From NCBI GenBank assembly GCA_022449545.1, contig JAKUPN010000001.1, forward strand, positions 1 through 64,000: a stretch of DNA of 64,000 nt, given 5' to 3'. Positions 46,441 through 56,139 of this stretch are shown here, one piece after another. Within the stretch, counting starts at the first letter, position 1, and every line of letters begins with the position of its first letter. The translations under genes were made by a program, and so were the position numbers. Origin of the DNA: Alphaproteobacteria bacterium (lineage in GTDB: Bacteria > Pseudomonadota > Alphaproteobacteria > UBA6615). The notes under the pieces are model-generated. The model was not told the origin of the DNA, did not search any database, and was given only the letters and a program-made list of their open reading frames with translations.

Positions 46441-47424
46441 TTAACCCCAAAGATTTCTAGTAGGTGGATAAATTTTATTTCCTATAATTTTTAGACCGGG
46501 CTCTCGATCTTCTCTAAGTAACATTGGGCCATCTAAATCCACAAATCTAGCTTTTTGGCCTATAGTAAAAGCTGGAGCAATTGATAAGCTTGTCCCTAAC
46601 ATACATCCGACCATCACTTCAAAGTCTAATATTTCTGCCATTGTTAACATTTGTATGGCTTCAGTTAATCCACCTGCTTTATCGAGCTTAATATTTACCA
46701 TCTCATACTTGCCCTTCAATTTTTTTAAGCTACTGCTATCAATACATGACTCATCAGCACAAACTGGAATTGGATGGGAAACTGTAGCTAAAAAATCATC
46801 TTCTTCTGAGGGCAAGGGTTGTTCAACAAGTTCAACTCCCATGGTAGATAATTCGGTAGATAACTCTACAAACATATCTGCCGTCCAGGCCTCGTTAGCG
46901 TCAACAATTATCCTTGATCTAGGTGCACCTTTTTTCACTGCACGCACACATTCTATATCTCTCACACCGTTGAGCTTTAATTTCAGTAAAGGTAATGAAG
47001 CGTTACTACTGGCCTCCAATTCCATTGATTCAGGTGATCCAATGCTTAGGGTAAAAGCCGTATTTAGTGGACTTGGTTTATCAAAACCTGCCAACTCCCA
47101 TACCCTTTTTCTTTTTCTTTTAGACTCCAAGTCCCAAAATGCACTATCAAGTCCGTTTCTTGCTGCTCCCGGTGGTAATATTTTTTGTAGCTCAAATCTA
47201 TCAAGGCCGCTTGTCATTTCTCCTGATAGATCGGCAATCTGCTTTACAACACTTTCTGGACTTTCATTATAACGTAGATTAGGTCCGCACTCCCCTCTAC
47301 CAACATTAATACCATCACTTAACTCAACAAAAACAACTGTAGCTGTTCTTTTAATACCGCGGGATATTTCAAACCTTTTCAGTAAAGGAAATTTTTCGAC
47401 TTTAACATTAACCTGTAGTTCCAC
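46441..47424 (-). CDS. dgcA: enolase-superfamily epimerase, N-acetyl-D-glutamate racemase type
   Basis: A 327-residue enolase-superfamily enzyme (MLE subgroup, dipeptide-epimerase-like). The catalytic residues are Lys148 and Lys150 in LKLKLNG, metal ligands Asp175, Glu201 and Asp224 (VDANEAW, VEQPLP, CADES), and the second lysine near 246-249 in NIKLDKAGG. Beside a DUF1611 (DgcN) gene, this is the pair reported for D-glutamate catabolism, where DgcA racemises N-acetyl-D-Glu to N-acetyl-L-Glu. An L-Ala-D/L-Glu epimerase role is the alternative. The start is GTG, 9 bp after the dgcN stop. Confidence 0.85.
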   Translation of the reverse strand: MELQVNVKVEKFPLLKRFEISRGIKRTATVVFVELSDGINVGRGECGPNLRYNESPESVVKQIADLSGEMTSGLDRFELQKILPPGAARNGLDSAFWDLESKRKRKRVWELAGFDKPSPLNTAFTLSIGSPESMELEASSNASLPLLKLKLNGVRDIECVRAVKKGAPRSRIIVDANEAWTADMFVELSTELSTMGVELVEQPLPSEEDDFLATVSHPIPVCADESCIDSSSLKKLKGKYEMVNIKLDKAGGLTEAIQMLTMAEILDFEVMVGCMLGTSLSIAPAFTIGQKARFVDLDGPMLLREDREPGLKIIGNKIYPPTRNLWG

Positions 47425-47433
47425 AATAATGAC

Positions 47434-48435
47434 CTAAATAAAATTTTTTATTAATTCAAACACACCATCTTTAACCGGATCAACGGCTGGTAATCCAGTA
47501 AGATTAGAAATATTCTGTAGGCATTCTATTCGTTTATCTTCATTTTCTATGTTCGAGGTGTTAACTGCTAACCCAATACACTCGCACTCTGGGTTTGTCA
47601 GCCTTGCAGCATTAGTATGTAACTCTATGCATTTTAGCAAATCTGGCATTCTCTGATGGGGTAAACCACGCATATGTGTTCTAGTTGGTTCGTGGCACAT
47701 TACTAAAGCATGAGGCTGTGCCCCATGGACTAGCCCCATGGTTACCCCGGCATAAGATGGGTGAGATAATGACCCCTGCCCCTCAATTAAATCCCAGTGA
47801 TCGTCATCATTTTTAGGAGATAACCACTCAGTGGCTCCAGAAATAAAATCTGAGACGACTGCATCAATACATACACCACTATTTGCTATGAAAATGCCTG
47901 TCTGCCCAGTGGCTCTGAAATCACATTTCATATTTTCTGATATCATAGCTTGCTCTAATGCCAAGGCTGTATACATTTTACCAACAGAACAGTCTGTTCC
48001 TACAGTTAGTAATCTTTTTCCGGAACGACCCTTACCAGAGCCGACATTAAAAGTTTGAGTTGGATGACGAACATCAAATAACTGTCTTCCATTAATTTGG
48101 GCTGCTCTACTTAAGTCTTCAATATCATCTAATTTTTGGTGTAAGCCTGCTGCTATATCTAGACCAGATTCAAGTGCGTGCAGTAGAGTAGGTATCCATG
48201 AATCAGGAACTACCCCACCTCTATTTGCAACTCCAATAACTAAAGTTTTACATCCTCGGTCAACTGCTTCCATTATCGACGCATCAGGCAAACTCAAATC
48301 CGCATTGCAACCAGGTAGCTTGATCTGTCCAAAACACCTATCTCGTCTCCAATGAACTATCCCACTAGCAGTTTTCGCTGCTAGCTCATCTTGTGCATCA
48401 CCAAGAAACATTAAATAAGGACTTTCTATTTTCAT
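47434..48435 (-). CDS. dgcN: D-glutamate N-acetyltransferase DgcN (DUF1611 family)
   Basis: A 333-residue DUF1611-family protein. It has an N-terminal Rossmann-like domain with TLVIGVANRGG. The C-terminal part begins with a P-loop-like GTDCSVGKMYTALAL (146-160) and continues RATGQTGIFI, WDLIEGQGSLSHPSYAGVTMGLVHGAQP and CHEPTRTHMRG. DgcN-type proteins acetylate D-glutamate, and the following gene racemises the product. The gene pair and the absence of other D-amino-acid enzymes support this. It diverges from the gamma-glutamyltransferase gene with only 64 bp between start codons, suggesting shared control. Confidence 0.88.
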   Translation of the reverse strand: MKIESPYLMFLGDAQDELAAKTASGIVHWRRDRCFGQIKLPGCNADLSLPDASIMEAVDRGCKTLVIGVANRGGVVPDSWIPTLLHALESGLDIAAGLHQKLDDIEDLSRAAQINGRQLFDVRHPTQTFNVGSGKGRSGKRLLTVGTDCSVGKMYTALALEQAMISENMKCDFRATGQTGIFIANSGVCIDAVVSDFISGATEWLSPKNDDDHWDLIEGQGSLSHPSYAGVTMGLVHGAQPHALVMCHEPTRTHMRGLPHQRMPDLLKCIELHTNAARLTNPECECIGLAVNTSNIENEDKRIECLQNISNLTGLPAVDPVKDGVFELIKNFI

Positions 48436-48499
48436 TGATCTCCTGCTTTGGGTAAGGCTATTGTCAAAGTTAAAACTACTATAATCGAAAAGGTAACAA

Positions 48500-50332
48500 A
48501 TGTTTACTACTCGTCCAGAGATTCGCGGAACTTTTGGAATGGTTTCTTCTACTCACTATCTTGCAACTATGGCTGGTTGGTCAATGCTTGAAAGAGGGGG
48601 CAATGCTTTTGATGCTGCTGTAGCAGCCGGTTTAGCTCTGCAAGTCGTACATCCATATCAGAATGGGCCAGGCGGCGATTTACCAATTATCCTTCATGAC
48701 GCCACATCAGGCTCAACAAAAGTAATTTGCGGACAAGGAGTAGCCCCTCAGAACGCCACAATAGATAACTTTCACAATCTAGGATTAGACCTCATACCAG
48801 GAACCGGTCTTCTAGCAGCATGTGTGCCAGGAGCATTTGGAGCATGGATGTTATTATTAAGAAATTATGGTGTGCTCTCACTAGAGGATGTTATGCAACC
48901 AGCTATTGATTATGCACAAAAAGGCTATGCCGTGGTTCCTATGATGCATTCGATTATAGAAAATGTTGCTGAACTATTCCGTTCTTCATGGCCCTCTTCT
49001 GCAAACACCTATCTAGTCAACGGAAAGCCACCCAAGGTTGGTTCATTTCATAAAAATCAGATTTTGTCAGATACTTTCTCGAAAATTTTAATAGAAGCTA
49101 AAAACAAAGGTTCTAATAGAGAAGCAGTAATTGATGCTGCAATTAAGACCTTTTATGAAGGCTTTGTAGCCGAAGAAATCGATAGGTTTTGTCGAGATAC
49201 TGAGTGGCTAGATAGTTCGGGGAAAATTCATGGTGGCTTACTAAACGGACAGGACATGGCTGACTGGAGGCCAAGCATAGAACCAGCATCAACCTATGAG
49301 TATGAGGGATTTCAGGTCTGCAAGCCGGGCCCTTGGAGTCAGGGGCCTGTCTTTTTACAGCAATTAGCATTGTTAAAAGGTTTTGACTTATCGTCGATGA
49401 ACCCGGTCGGGCCAGAATTTATTCATACCCAAATTGAATGTGCTAAGTTGGCATTGGCAGATAGAGAGGCTTGGTATGGAGACCCAAAAGTAAATAATGT
49501 TCCTCTGAACACACTTCTCACAGAAAAATATAATGACGAGCGAAGAAAATTAATTACAGATAAAGCATCTATGGAATTTACTCCTGGAGAACCAGACGGC
49601 TTGAGACCTAAATTCGCTGATTTTCAAATTAAGGACCTTAATTCAAACTTGCCTGCCGGAACTGGAGAACCAAATACTTCAGAAAGCAAAAACAAAGTTA
49701 TAGAATCATCTGAAAATCAATCATCTGCTGGCCTCAGTGACGGCGACACTGTTCACCTTGATGCCGTCGACCAACAAGGTAACATGGTCGCCTGCATGCC
49801 AAGTGGTGGATGGCTTCAGTCCTCACCAGTAATACCAAATCTTGGTTTTTGTCTTGGCACAAGAGCACAAATGTTTTGGTTGCAGCCCGGATTTTTTTCA
49901 ACTTTAAGCCCAGGTATAAGACCACGAACGACTTTAAGTCCAACACTTGTTTTAAAAGACGAAGCAGCTATTCTTGCTTTTGGCAGCCCTGGTGGTGATG
50001 CTCAAGATCAGTGGGCTTTAAGTATGTTTCTGAGACATATACACCATAATATGAACCTTCAAGAAGCAATTGATGCGCCCAACTTTCACACCGACCACTT
50101 GCCTTCAAGCTTCTATCCAAGAACATTTCAACCGGGAGCAGTCAAAGTTGAAAACCGCCTCCCAGATAAGACGATTGAAGAACTTAAAAAGCGAGGACAT
50201 CGAGTAGAATCAACCGATGGATGGTCACTGGGACGAATGACTGCAGTCGCCCGTGAGAAAACTGATAATGGCTGGATTTTAAAAGGAGCAGCACACCCTA
50301 GATTTCAGGAAGCTTATGCAGTTGGGCGTTAA
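48500..50332 (+). CDS. gamma-glutamyltransferase-family protein
   Basis: A 610-residue Ntn-hydrolase of the gamma-glutamyltranspeptidase family, cleaving gamma-glutamyl bonds in glutathione and similar peptides. The large-subunit part begins GMVSSTHYLATMAGWSMLERGGNAFDAA, with NGPGGDLP replacing the substrate loop. Self-cleavage should occur before Thr417 in GDTVHLDAVDQQGNMV. The C-terminal subunit has PGIRPRTTLSPTLV and FGSPGGDAQDQW. There is no signal peptide, so it may be cytoplasmic, unlike E. coli Ggt. It diverges from dgcN and is followed by a MATE gene after 14 bp. Confidence 0.92.
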   Translation: MFTTRPEIRGTFGMVSSTHYLATMAGWSMLERGGNAFDAAVAAGLALQVVHPYQNGPGGDLPIILHDATSGSTKVICGQGVAPQNATIDNFHNLGLDLIPGTGLLAACVPGAFGAWMLLLRNYGVLSLEDVMQPAIDYAQKGYAVVPMMHSIIENVAELFRSSWPSSANTYLVNGKPPKVGSFHKNQILSDTFSKILIEAKNKGSNREAVIDAAIKTFYEGFVAEEIDRFCRDTEWLDSSGKIHGGLLNGQDMADWRPSIEPASTYEYEGFQVCKPGPWSQGPVFLQQLALLKGFDLSSMNPVGPEFIHTQIECAKLALADREAWYGDPKVNNVPLNTLLTEKYNDERRKLITDKASMEFTPGEPDGLRPKFADFQIKDLNSNLPAGTGEPNTSESKNKVIESSENQSSAGLSDGDTVHLDAVDQQGNMVACMPSGGWLQSSPVIPNLGFCLGTRAQMFWLQPGFFSTLSPGIRPRTTLSPTLVLKDEAAILAFGSPGGDAQDQWALSMFLRHIHHNMNLQEAIDAPNFHTDHLPSSFYPRTFQPGAVKVENRLPDKTIEELKKRGHRVESTDGWSLGRMTAVAREKTDNGWILKGAAHPRFQEAYAVGR

Positions 50333-50346
50333 AAAAAATTCTTAGT

Positions 50347-51699
50347 ATGATCAATTTTCGTGATCGGTACTCAGCCTTGACAAAACTATTCAACAAACAA
50401 CCGTATAGAAAAATTTGGACTCTTTCTTGGCCAACTATTTTATCAAATCTTACCGTCCCTCTTCTAGGTGCAGTAGATACGGCCGTAATGGGCCACCTTC
50501 CTGATGCCTCGTACATAGGAGGCGTTGCCATCGGAAGCATGATATTTAGTTTTGTTTATTGGGGATTTGGTTTTTTAAGAATGGGAACTGTTGGTTTCGT
50601 TGCTCAAGCTAAGGGCAGCAAAAACCTTAACGAAATAAGAGCAGTATTAGTTCGTGTTCTTTTAATAGGCATATCAATTTCACTAGTTCTTTTATTTTTA
50701 CAGGACGTAATTAAATATTTTTCTTTTATGCTTATTGTTGGCGAAGTTAAGGTTGAATCTTTTGCTGAAAAATACTTTGATATAAGAATCTGGGGAGCAC
50801 CTGCAACTCTCGCAAACTACGGATTACTAGGCTGGCTACTTGGTATGCAGTACGTTCGTACGGCTCTGGTTATACAGTTATTTATAAATTCCCTAAATAT
50901 CTTCCTCGATTTGTTTTTTGTTTTTAACCTTAACTGGGGTGTAGAAGGAGTAGCTTTAGCAACAGCTTTAGCCCAATATTCGGGTTTTATCTTGGGTTTA
51001 ATATTAATTCTTCTAAAAATTAATGAAATAGGAGGAAAATGGGAAAGGTCTCTTATCTTTGACAAGACTGCCTTAAGTTTAACTATTAAAGTTAATCGAG
51101 ACATTTTTCTCCGCACATTGGCGTTAATATTATCCTGGTCATTAGTGACTTGGACAAGTGCAGGGTTAGGAACCACGGTTCTTGCAGTTAATGCCATCCT
51201 AATGAATTTTCAGTCTTTTCTTGCCCATGGCTTGGATGGATTCGCCTCAGCCACCTCTGCTTTAGTTGGAGAATCTTTAGGTGCTAGAGATAAAAGAGGG
51301 CTTCGTCGTAATGTTATTTCAGCTACTATTATGGCCGTTATTGTTGCTGGAATATATACAATCGTTTATTTGATCGCCGGCAATACATTAATAGCCCTTT
51401 TCACCAACATTAATGAACTCCGAGATTATTCATCAAACTATCTTGTTTGGATATTCTTATCCCCTCTGATTTCTGTATGGTCTTATCAATTAGACGGTGT
51501 TTTCATTGGAGCCACCCTTTCTAAAGAAATGCGCAACGCAATGTTGTTATCTGCAATTATATACGGCTCATGCATAAGTATTCTGCCTTACGAGTTCGGA
51601 AATCACGGAATTTGGTTATCAGTTATGATATTTATGGTAGTAAGAGCAATAACTTTGATTTGCTACTATCCCAGAGTAGAAAAACTAATAACAAAATAA
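50347..51699 (+). CDS. MATE-family efflux transporter (DinF-like)
   Basis: A 450-residue inner-membrane exporter with about 12 membrane segments in two halves. The first half reads IWTLSWPTILSNLTVPLLGAVDTAVMGHL, the DinF-type start, followed by FGFLRMGTVGFVAQA. The second half has GLDGFASATSALVGESLGARD. MATE proteins export organic cations or metabolites using sodium or proton gradients; the substrate is unknown. It starts 14 bp after the gamma-glutamyltransferase gene and is almost certainly co-transcribed. Confidence 0.92.
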   Translation: MINFRDRYSALTKLFNKQPYRKIWTLSWPTILSNLTVPLLGAVDTAVMGHLPDASYIGGVAIGSMIFSFVYWGFGFLRMGTVGFVAQAKGSKNLNEIRAVLVRVLLIGISISLVLLFLQDVIKYFSFMLIVGEVKVESFAEKYFDIRIWGAPATLANYGLLGWLLGMQYVRTALVIQLFINSLNIFLDLFFVFNLNWGVEGVALATALAQYSGFILGLILILLKINEIGGKWERSLIFDKTALSLTIKVNRDIFLRTLALILSWSLVTWTSAGLGTTVLAVNAILMNFQSFLAHGLDGFASATSALVGESLGARDKRGLRRNVISATIMAVIVAGIYTIVYLIAGNTLIALFTNINELRDYSSNYLVWIFLSPLISVWSYQLDGVFIGATLSKEMRNAMLLSAIIYGSCISILPYEFGNHGIWLSVMIFMVVRAITLICYYPRVEKLITK

Positions 51700-51814
51700 A
51701 ATAATCTGTTCACTGATGCCTAAATACAAATATGGGAACTAATTAATACTATCCTTTTCAATTCTCAATTACGTGATGATTTAAAAGGGTATTAAAAGCA
51801 AGTAAGGGCTTTTC

Positions 51815-53188
51815 ATGAAAGACAGGAAAATATTTGTAAAGACCTTTAAAACTCGGGTCGTCTCGATTTGTCTTTCCATAATTATTTGCACCCTAATAAT
51901 CACGGTCGTTCTTATTTATTTTTTTAGAAACGAAAACATCAAACCTCCAATTGAAATTGATAATAAACAATTAATTCCATTTCAAACAAGTAGTTATCAT
52001 ATATGGGAAGCAGAGACACACACTGGCCCCCCATCAGAAATAACCCGTGTAATTGCTATCCAAAGCGGTGACAACCTGATGGGAGTTTTAGTGCGTGCAG
52101 GCGCAGAGAGACCTGCAGCATATGCCGCAATTGAAGCTTTAAAGAGTTACTACGACCCAAGACGAGACCTGAACATAGGAGACGAGATACAAATATCTTT
52201 CTCTCCTGAGTCTCATTATCAAAAAGCTAACAAATTTGGTAAAATTAAAAGAAAATATTTTTTCAAAGGAGTAACTATTCCTGTTTCATTTGACCGACTA
52301 ATTAAAGTAACACTTAATGAAGAAGGAACGTTTGAAGCAAATGAAGAAAAAAGACATATTCAAAGAGAGACTATAGCAGCATCTGGCATCATAAAATCAA
52401 ATCTATTTGTAGACGCTACTTCTGTTGGGGTTTCTCCCACAATTTTAGCTAAACTTATAAGTATCTATAGCTTTGATATTGATTTTCAACGAGATCTTTG
52501 GAAGGGCGATAAATTTGAGCTAATGTATGAGCAGATTAGAAATGAAAAAAGAAATATTATTCATGATGGGGATATACAGTACGCAAAACTGACACTTAGA
52601 AACACAAAATTACCTCTGTATAGATATAAAACCAGTTCAGGAAATCTCGACTATTTTAATGAGAAAGGTAATAGTGCAAGAAAAACACTCATGCTTACCC
52701 CAATAGACGGAGCTAGGCTATCTTCACGATTTGGCAAGCGAAAACACCCTATATTGGGATACACACGAATGCACATGGGAATAGATTTCGCAGCACCCAT
52801 TGGCACTCCAATCTACGCCGCAGGAAATGGGAGCATACTAAAGGTAGGCCGCAATGGAGGTTACGGAAACTACGTCCGTATACGACATAATAGTACCTAT
52901 CAAACTGCCTATGGACATTTATCTAAATTTGCGAAAAGAACCCGTGTAGGAAATCGCGTAAAGCAGGGACAAATAATAGGTTTTGTCGGCAATACTGGCC
53001 GATCTACTGGGCCCCATTTACATTACGAAGTAATACGAAAAGGTAGGAAAATAAATCCTCGTTCAGTACGAATCCCAAGTGGAGAAAAACTTAAAGGCAG
53101 TGAATTAAAGAAGTTTTTAGTATTTCGTAATACTACAAATAAAAAATTTTCCAATTTATTCAAACCAAATCAAAATTTTACCAAGTAA
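51815..53188 (+). CDS. M23-family peptidoglycan endopeptidase, membrane-anchored
   Basis: A 457-residue envelope protein with one N-terminal membrane segment (about 17-37) and a periplasmic remainder. A LysM/OapA-like region follows (about 78-130, IQSGDNLMGVLVRAGA). The C-terminal LytM/M23 domain has the zinc ligands His320 and Asp324 (HMGIDFAAP) and His403, plus active-site His368 and His401 (YGHLS, GPHLHYE). All catalytic residues are intact, so it should cut peptidoglycan cross-links like MepM. It stands alone, converging on the DUF4167 gene. Confidence 0.93.
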   Translation: MKDRKIFVKTFKTRVVSICLSIIICTLIITVVLIYFFRNENIKPPIEIDNKQLIPFQTSSYHIWEAETHTGPPSEITRVIAIQSGDNLMGVLVRAGAERPAAYAAIEALKSYYDPRRDLNIGDEIQISFSPESHYQKANKFGKIKRKYFFKGVTIPVSFDRLIKVTLNEEGTFEANEEKRHIQRETIAASGIIKSNLFVDATSVGVSPTILAKLISIYSFDIDFQRDLWKGDKFELMYEQIRNEKRNIIHDGDIQYAKLTLRNTKLPLYRYKTSSGNLDYFNEKGNSARKTLMLTPIDGARLSSRFGKRKHPILGYTRMHMGIDFAAPIGTPIYAAGNGSILKVGRNGGYGNYVRIRHNSTYQTAYGHLSKFAKRTRVGNRVKQGQIIGFVGNTGRSTGPHLHYEVIRKGRKINPRSVRIPSGEKLKGSELKKFLVFRNTTNKKFSNLFKPNQNFTK

Positions 53189-53202
53189 GATAAACAATTG
53201 AT

Positions 53203-53829
53203 CTATGTTACTACAGGCTTAGTATCTTGAGGATTTTCTTTTACTACTTCTTCCGAACCACTCTTACTTATCTCTTTTTCTATTTCATCTTTCCCTTTTG
53301 TAGAACCGTTTGATCGTCGACCTCTAGTCCTTTTCTGTGGTTTTTTTTCACTCTTTGTAGCTGTTTTTGTTTCTTCTGATACTTCTTGATCAAGAGCTTT
53401 ATCATCGGAATTATTTTTTTCCACAGCTTCAATAAGAGCTGCCACACTCTCGGGGGCACGATCACCAGGCGATTCTTTCTTTTCATCAGATACATTCGTA
53501 TCTACGTTATTATTATTTTTAGTTACATTGTCACTCTGGGACTGAGACTGGGATTGAGATTGATCTTGAGCAGAGTTTTCACGATTACTATTTGTGGTCT
53601 CCATTAATCTATAATAGTGCTCTGCGTGTTGATAATAACCTTCAGCAGCAACTCGATCGCCGCTAGAAAATGCATCTCTTGCTAACTGTTGATATTTTTC
53701 ATATATCTGAGATGAATTTCCTCGAACACGTGCGCCCGGTCCATTGCTATCAAAAACTTGATTTCGTCCATTACCTGACTTTCTGTTGCCCCGTCCCCGT
53801 GACCTTCTTGCATTAGAATTTTGTCGCAT
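53203..53829 (-). CDS. DUF4167 domain protein
   Basis: A 208-residue protein with the DUF4167 domain at its N-terminus (about 10-80): a basic RRSRGRGNRKSGNGR stretch, then FDSNGPGARVRGNSSQIYEKYQQLARDAFSSGDRVAAEGYYQHAEHYYRLM. The rest is low-complexity, with a QSQSQSQSQS run and a Lys/Glu-rich tail, probably disordered. The Arg-rich start suggests RNA binding, but no role is established. The gene follows prmC-prfA in many alphaproteobacteria, which supports the call. Confidence 0.93.
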   Translation of the reverse strand: MRQNSNARRSRGRGNRKSGNGRNQVFDSNGPGARVRGNSSQIYEKYQQLARDAFSSGDRVAAEGYYQHAEHYYRLMETTNSNRENSAQDQSQSQSQSQSDNVTKNNNNVDTNVSDEKKESPGDRAPESVAALIEAVEKNNSDDKALDQEVSEETKTATKSEKKPQKRTRGRRSNGSTKGKDEIEKEISKSGSEEVVKENPQDTKPVVT

Positions 53830-53982
53830 TTGTTAAATAGTCCAGATTTATAAAATTTCCCGGTATCGAAAATTAACGACCTACATTTTGGTCGATAATT
53901 TCTTACTAACATATATATCGCCAAACCCTTGGGTGGAGTGCTCAGCGCTTATTTCTATTCGGAGGTTCCATCTCCAACTAAA

Positions 53983-54019
53983 TGTCTAATAGATTGTGAT
54001 CACATAGACATTCATGTCT
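53983..54019. repeat. cluster of overlapping palindromes upstream of DUF4167 gene
   Basis: TGTCTA (53983-53988) and TAGACA (54005-54010) form an inverted pair. Between and beside them lie the perfect palindrome TGTGATCACA (53995-54004) and AGACAT-TC-ATGTCT (54006-54019). All fall in the 262 bp between prmC and the DUF4167 gene. They could be operator sites or parts of an RNA structure. Confidence 0.45.
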
Positions 54020-54091
54020 TGAGAACCAACACCAGAGTAGAAAAGTCGAACGAATAAACCAAGCCCTTTTTTAAAAAAAATATCATAAGGT

Positions 54092-54979
54092 TTATAAATG
54101 GCACAAAATAGCAACACGTAGAATACCTGCAATGTCGGCTCTAAAGCCCTTTATCCTTATCCCTGATTTATGAGCTATATCTCGAATTGCTTCTTCTTGT
54201 CCTTCTCCCAACTCTATTATAGCCGTACCTTGAGGCTTGAGAAAAGATCTTATATTAGGAAAAATACTTCTATAACAATCTAAACCATCTGTTCCACCAT
54301 CCAAAGCAACTTTTGGTTCAAACTTAGATATTTCAGGTGCTAAATTCTTTATTTTTTTTGAAGATATATAAGGTGGATTACAGATTATCAGATCAAATTG
54401 TCCATTTAATGCAGAAGCCCAGTTACTAACAACAAACAAAGACCTATTATTAACTCCTAATTTATGGGCATTTTCTCTAGCCACTTGAATTGCAGGGAAA
54501 CTAACATCAACCCCTAATCCAGAAGAATATTTATACTCTTTTAGAAGAGATATTAAAAGACAGCCAGAACCCACACCCAAATCCAAAATACTCATAGTGT
54601 TATTTTGATCTAGTAAAATTTCCCTAACAGTCTGTATTAAAGTCTCTGAGTCAGGCCTCGGAGAAAGAACTCTCTCGTCTACATTAAAATCAAGTGACCA
54701 AAACTCTCTACTTCCTAATATATAAAAAATTGGTTCACGAGAATAACGTCGTCTGGACAAATTTACTAACTTTTGGACTTCATTTGATGTCAGACGAACC
54801 TCAGATTCACATATTATCTCTGAACTTTTTAGGCCAGTTGCCTCCTTGAGAAGGATTTTTGCTTCCAAAAAAGAAGTCTCAATTCCAGCCCCTGACAAAT
54901 ACTTAGCTGTCTTGTGTAATACAGCGTCTATATTATCTGCTTGATTCAGAGCGCTTTTAAGACTTTGTTTGTAATTCAT
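54092..54979 (-). CDS. prmC: peptide chain release factor glutamine methyltransferase
   Basis: PrmC (HemK) methylates the glutamine of the GGQ motif in release factors, raising termination efficiency. The 295-residue protein has an N-terminal helical domain with REPIFYILGSREFWSLDFNV, the SAM-binding motif ILDLGVGSG (131-139) and the catalytic NPPY (201-204). Its ATG follows the prfA stop codon by one base, so the enzyme is made with its substrate. Length is normal. Confidence 0.96.
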   Translation of the reverse strand: MNYKQSLKSALNQADNIDAVLHKTAKYLSGAGIETSFLEAKILLKEATGLKSSEIICESEVRLTSNEVQKLVNLSRRRYSREPIFYILGSREFWSLDFNVDERVLSPRPDSETLIQTVREILLDQNNTMSILDLGVGSGCLLISLLKEYKYSSGLGVDVSFPAIQVARENAHKLGVNNRSLFVVSNWASALNGQFDLIICNPPYISSKKIKNLAPEISKFEPKVALDGGTDGLDCYRSIFPNIRSFLKPQGTAIIELGEGQEEAIRDIAHKSGIRIKGFRADIAGILRVAILCHL

Positions 54980-54980
54980 C

Positions 54981-56057
54981 TTATCTGTCTTGTGCTAGAC
55001 GGGCTGCTTGATCTTCAGTCGTTAATGCCTCCACAAGTTCGTCCAGCCCTTCCCCATTTAAAATCTTATCCAGTTTGTGCAAGGTCAAACCTATACGATG
55101 ATCTGTTATGCGACCCTGAGGGTAGTTATATGTACGAATTCTCTCTGAACGATCACCACTACCAATTTGGCTCCTCCTATCAGCAGATCTCTCTTCAAGT
55201 TGCATTTGATGTTCATACTCATAGAGACGGGCTCGCAAAACTCTCATGGCCTTAGCTCTGTTCTTATGTTGAGATTTCTCATCCTGCTGAGTTACTACAA
55301 GTCCAGTTGGTAGGTGTGTAATTCTTACCGCACTATCAGTGGTGTTCACCGACTGTCCACCAGGCCCTGAGGCTCTATAGGTGTCTATCCTTAAATCATT
55401 ATCATTTATTTCGATATCAACATCTTCAACTTCAGGCAGTACTGCCACCGTAGCCGCAGAAGTATGAATCCTTCCACTACTCTCAGTCTCTGGTACTCTT
55501 TGAACTCTGTGGACACCAGATTCAAACTTCAACTTTGAAAAAACGTTCTTGCCAGTAATGCTTGCTATTATTTCCTTATACCCACCAATGCCCGTACTAC
55601 TTGCACTCATAACCTCCACTTTCCAACTCTTTAATTCTGCATAGCGTTGGTACATTCGAAATAAATCAGCAGCAAAAAGACCAGCCTCATCTCCTCCTGT
55701 GCCTGCACGAATTTCTATAATTGAATCACGTGCATCCGCAGCATCCTTCGGTATGAGCATAATCTGTAGTTCCTGCTCTAACTCTGGTTCATTTAGCTTA
55801 AGCTCTTTATGTTCAGTCTCCGCCATTGCACGCATCTCTTCATCAGTTTCAGAATCCTCCATAAGTAATTCCAAATCTGAACACTCTTCTCTAAGACTTC
55901 TTAATGAGTTTATTGTTTCTACAATAGGTGTAAGATCCGAATATTCTTTTGATACTTTTGCATAAACTTCAGAATCAGTCATATCGGCCTCAGATAAGAG
56001 TTTTTCTAATTCCTTATGTCTTTGAACAACTCTATCTAATTTTACTTCTAGACTCAT
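54981..56057 (-). CDS. prfA: peptide chain release factor 1
   Basis: RF1 ends translation at UAA and UAG. The 358-residue protein has the GGQ motif (233-235, [21 protein letters not shown]) and the codon-recognition tripeptide, here Pro-Glu-Thr (189-191, [20 protein letters not shown]), where E. coli has PAT. The [11 protein letters not shown] segment (119-129) opens the core. It lies between hisS upstream and prmC downstream on the same strand. Confidence 0.97.
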   Translation of the reverse strand: MSLEVKLDRVVQRHKELEKLLSEADMTDSEVYAKVSKEYSDLTPIVETINSLRSLREECSDLELLMEDSETDEEMRAMAETEHKELKLNEPELEQELQIMLIPKDAADARDSIIEIRAGTGGDEAGLFAADLFRMYQRYAELKSWKVEVMSASSTGIGGYKEIIASITGKNVFSKLKFESGVHRVQRVPETESSGRIHTSAATVAVLPEVEDVDIEINDNDLRIDTYRASGPGGQSVNTTDSAVRITHLPTGLVVTQQDEKSQHKNRAKAMRVLRARLYEYEHQMQLEERSADRRSQIGSGDRSERIRTYNYPQGRITDHRIGLTLHKLDKILNGEGLDELVEALTTEDQAARLAQDR

Positions 56058-56139
56058 AAACGCACGTTCTCCAAGTACAAGCTTTTAAATATGGTTATTA
56101 TGTTAAAAGCTGTCACATTCAAAACAAATTTTTGATACT

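Noticed and set aside
46655-47272. 205-codon plus-strand frame within dgcA
   Set aside because: It mirrors the dgcA coding strand; dgcA has intact catalytic residues and the antisense product has a low-complexity, Ser-rich composition.
53280-53607. Extra frames on both strands at the low-complexity part of the DUF4167 gene
   Set aside because: They result from repetitive codons of the Gln/Ser and Lys/Glu-rich tail; DUF4167 is the supported frame.
53995-54004. TGTGATCACA as a CRP/FNR-type binding site
   Set aside because: CRP needs a six-base spacer between TGTGA and TCACA; here the half-sites abut, so it is kept only as an unassigned palindrome.
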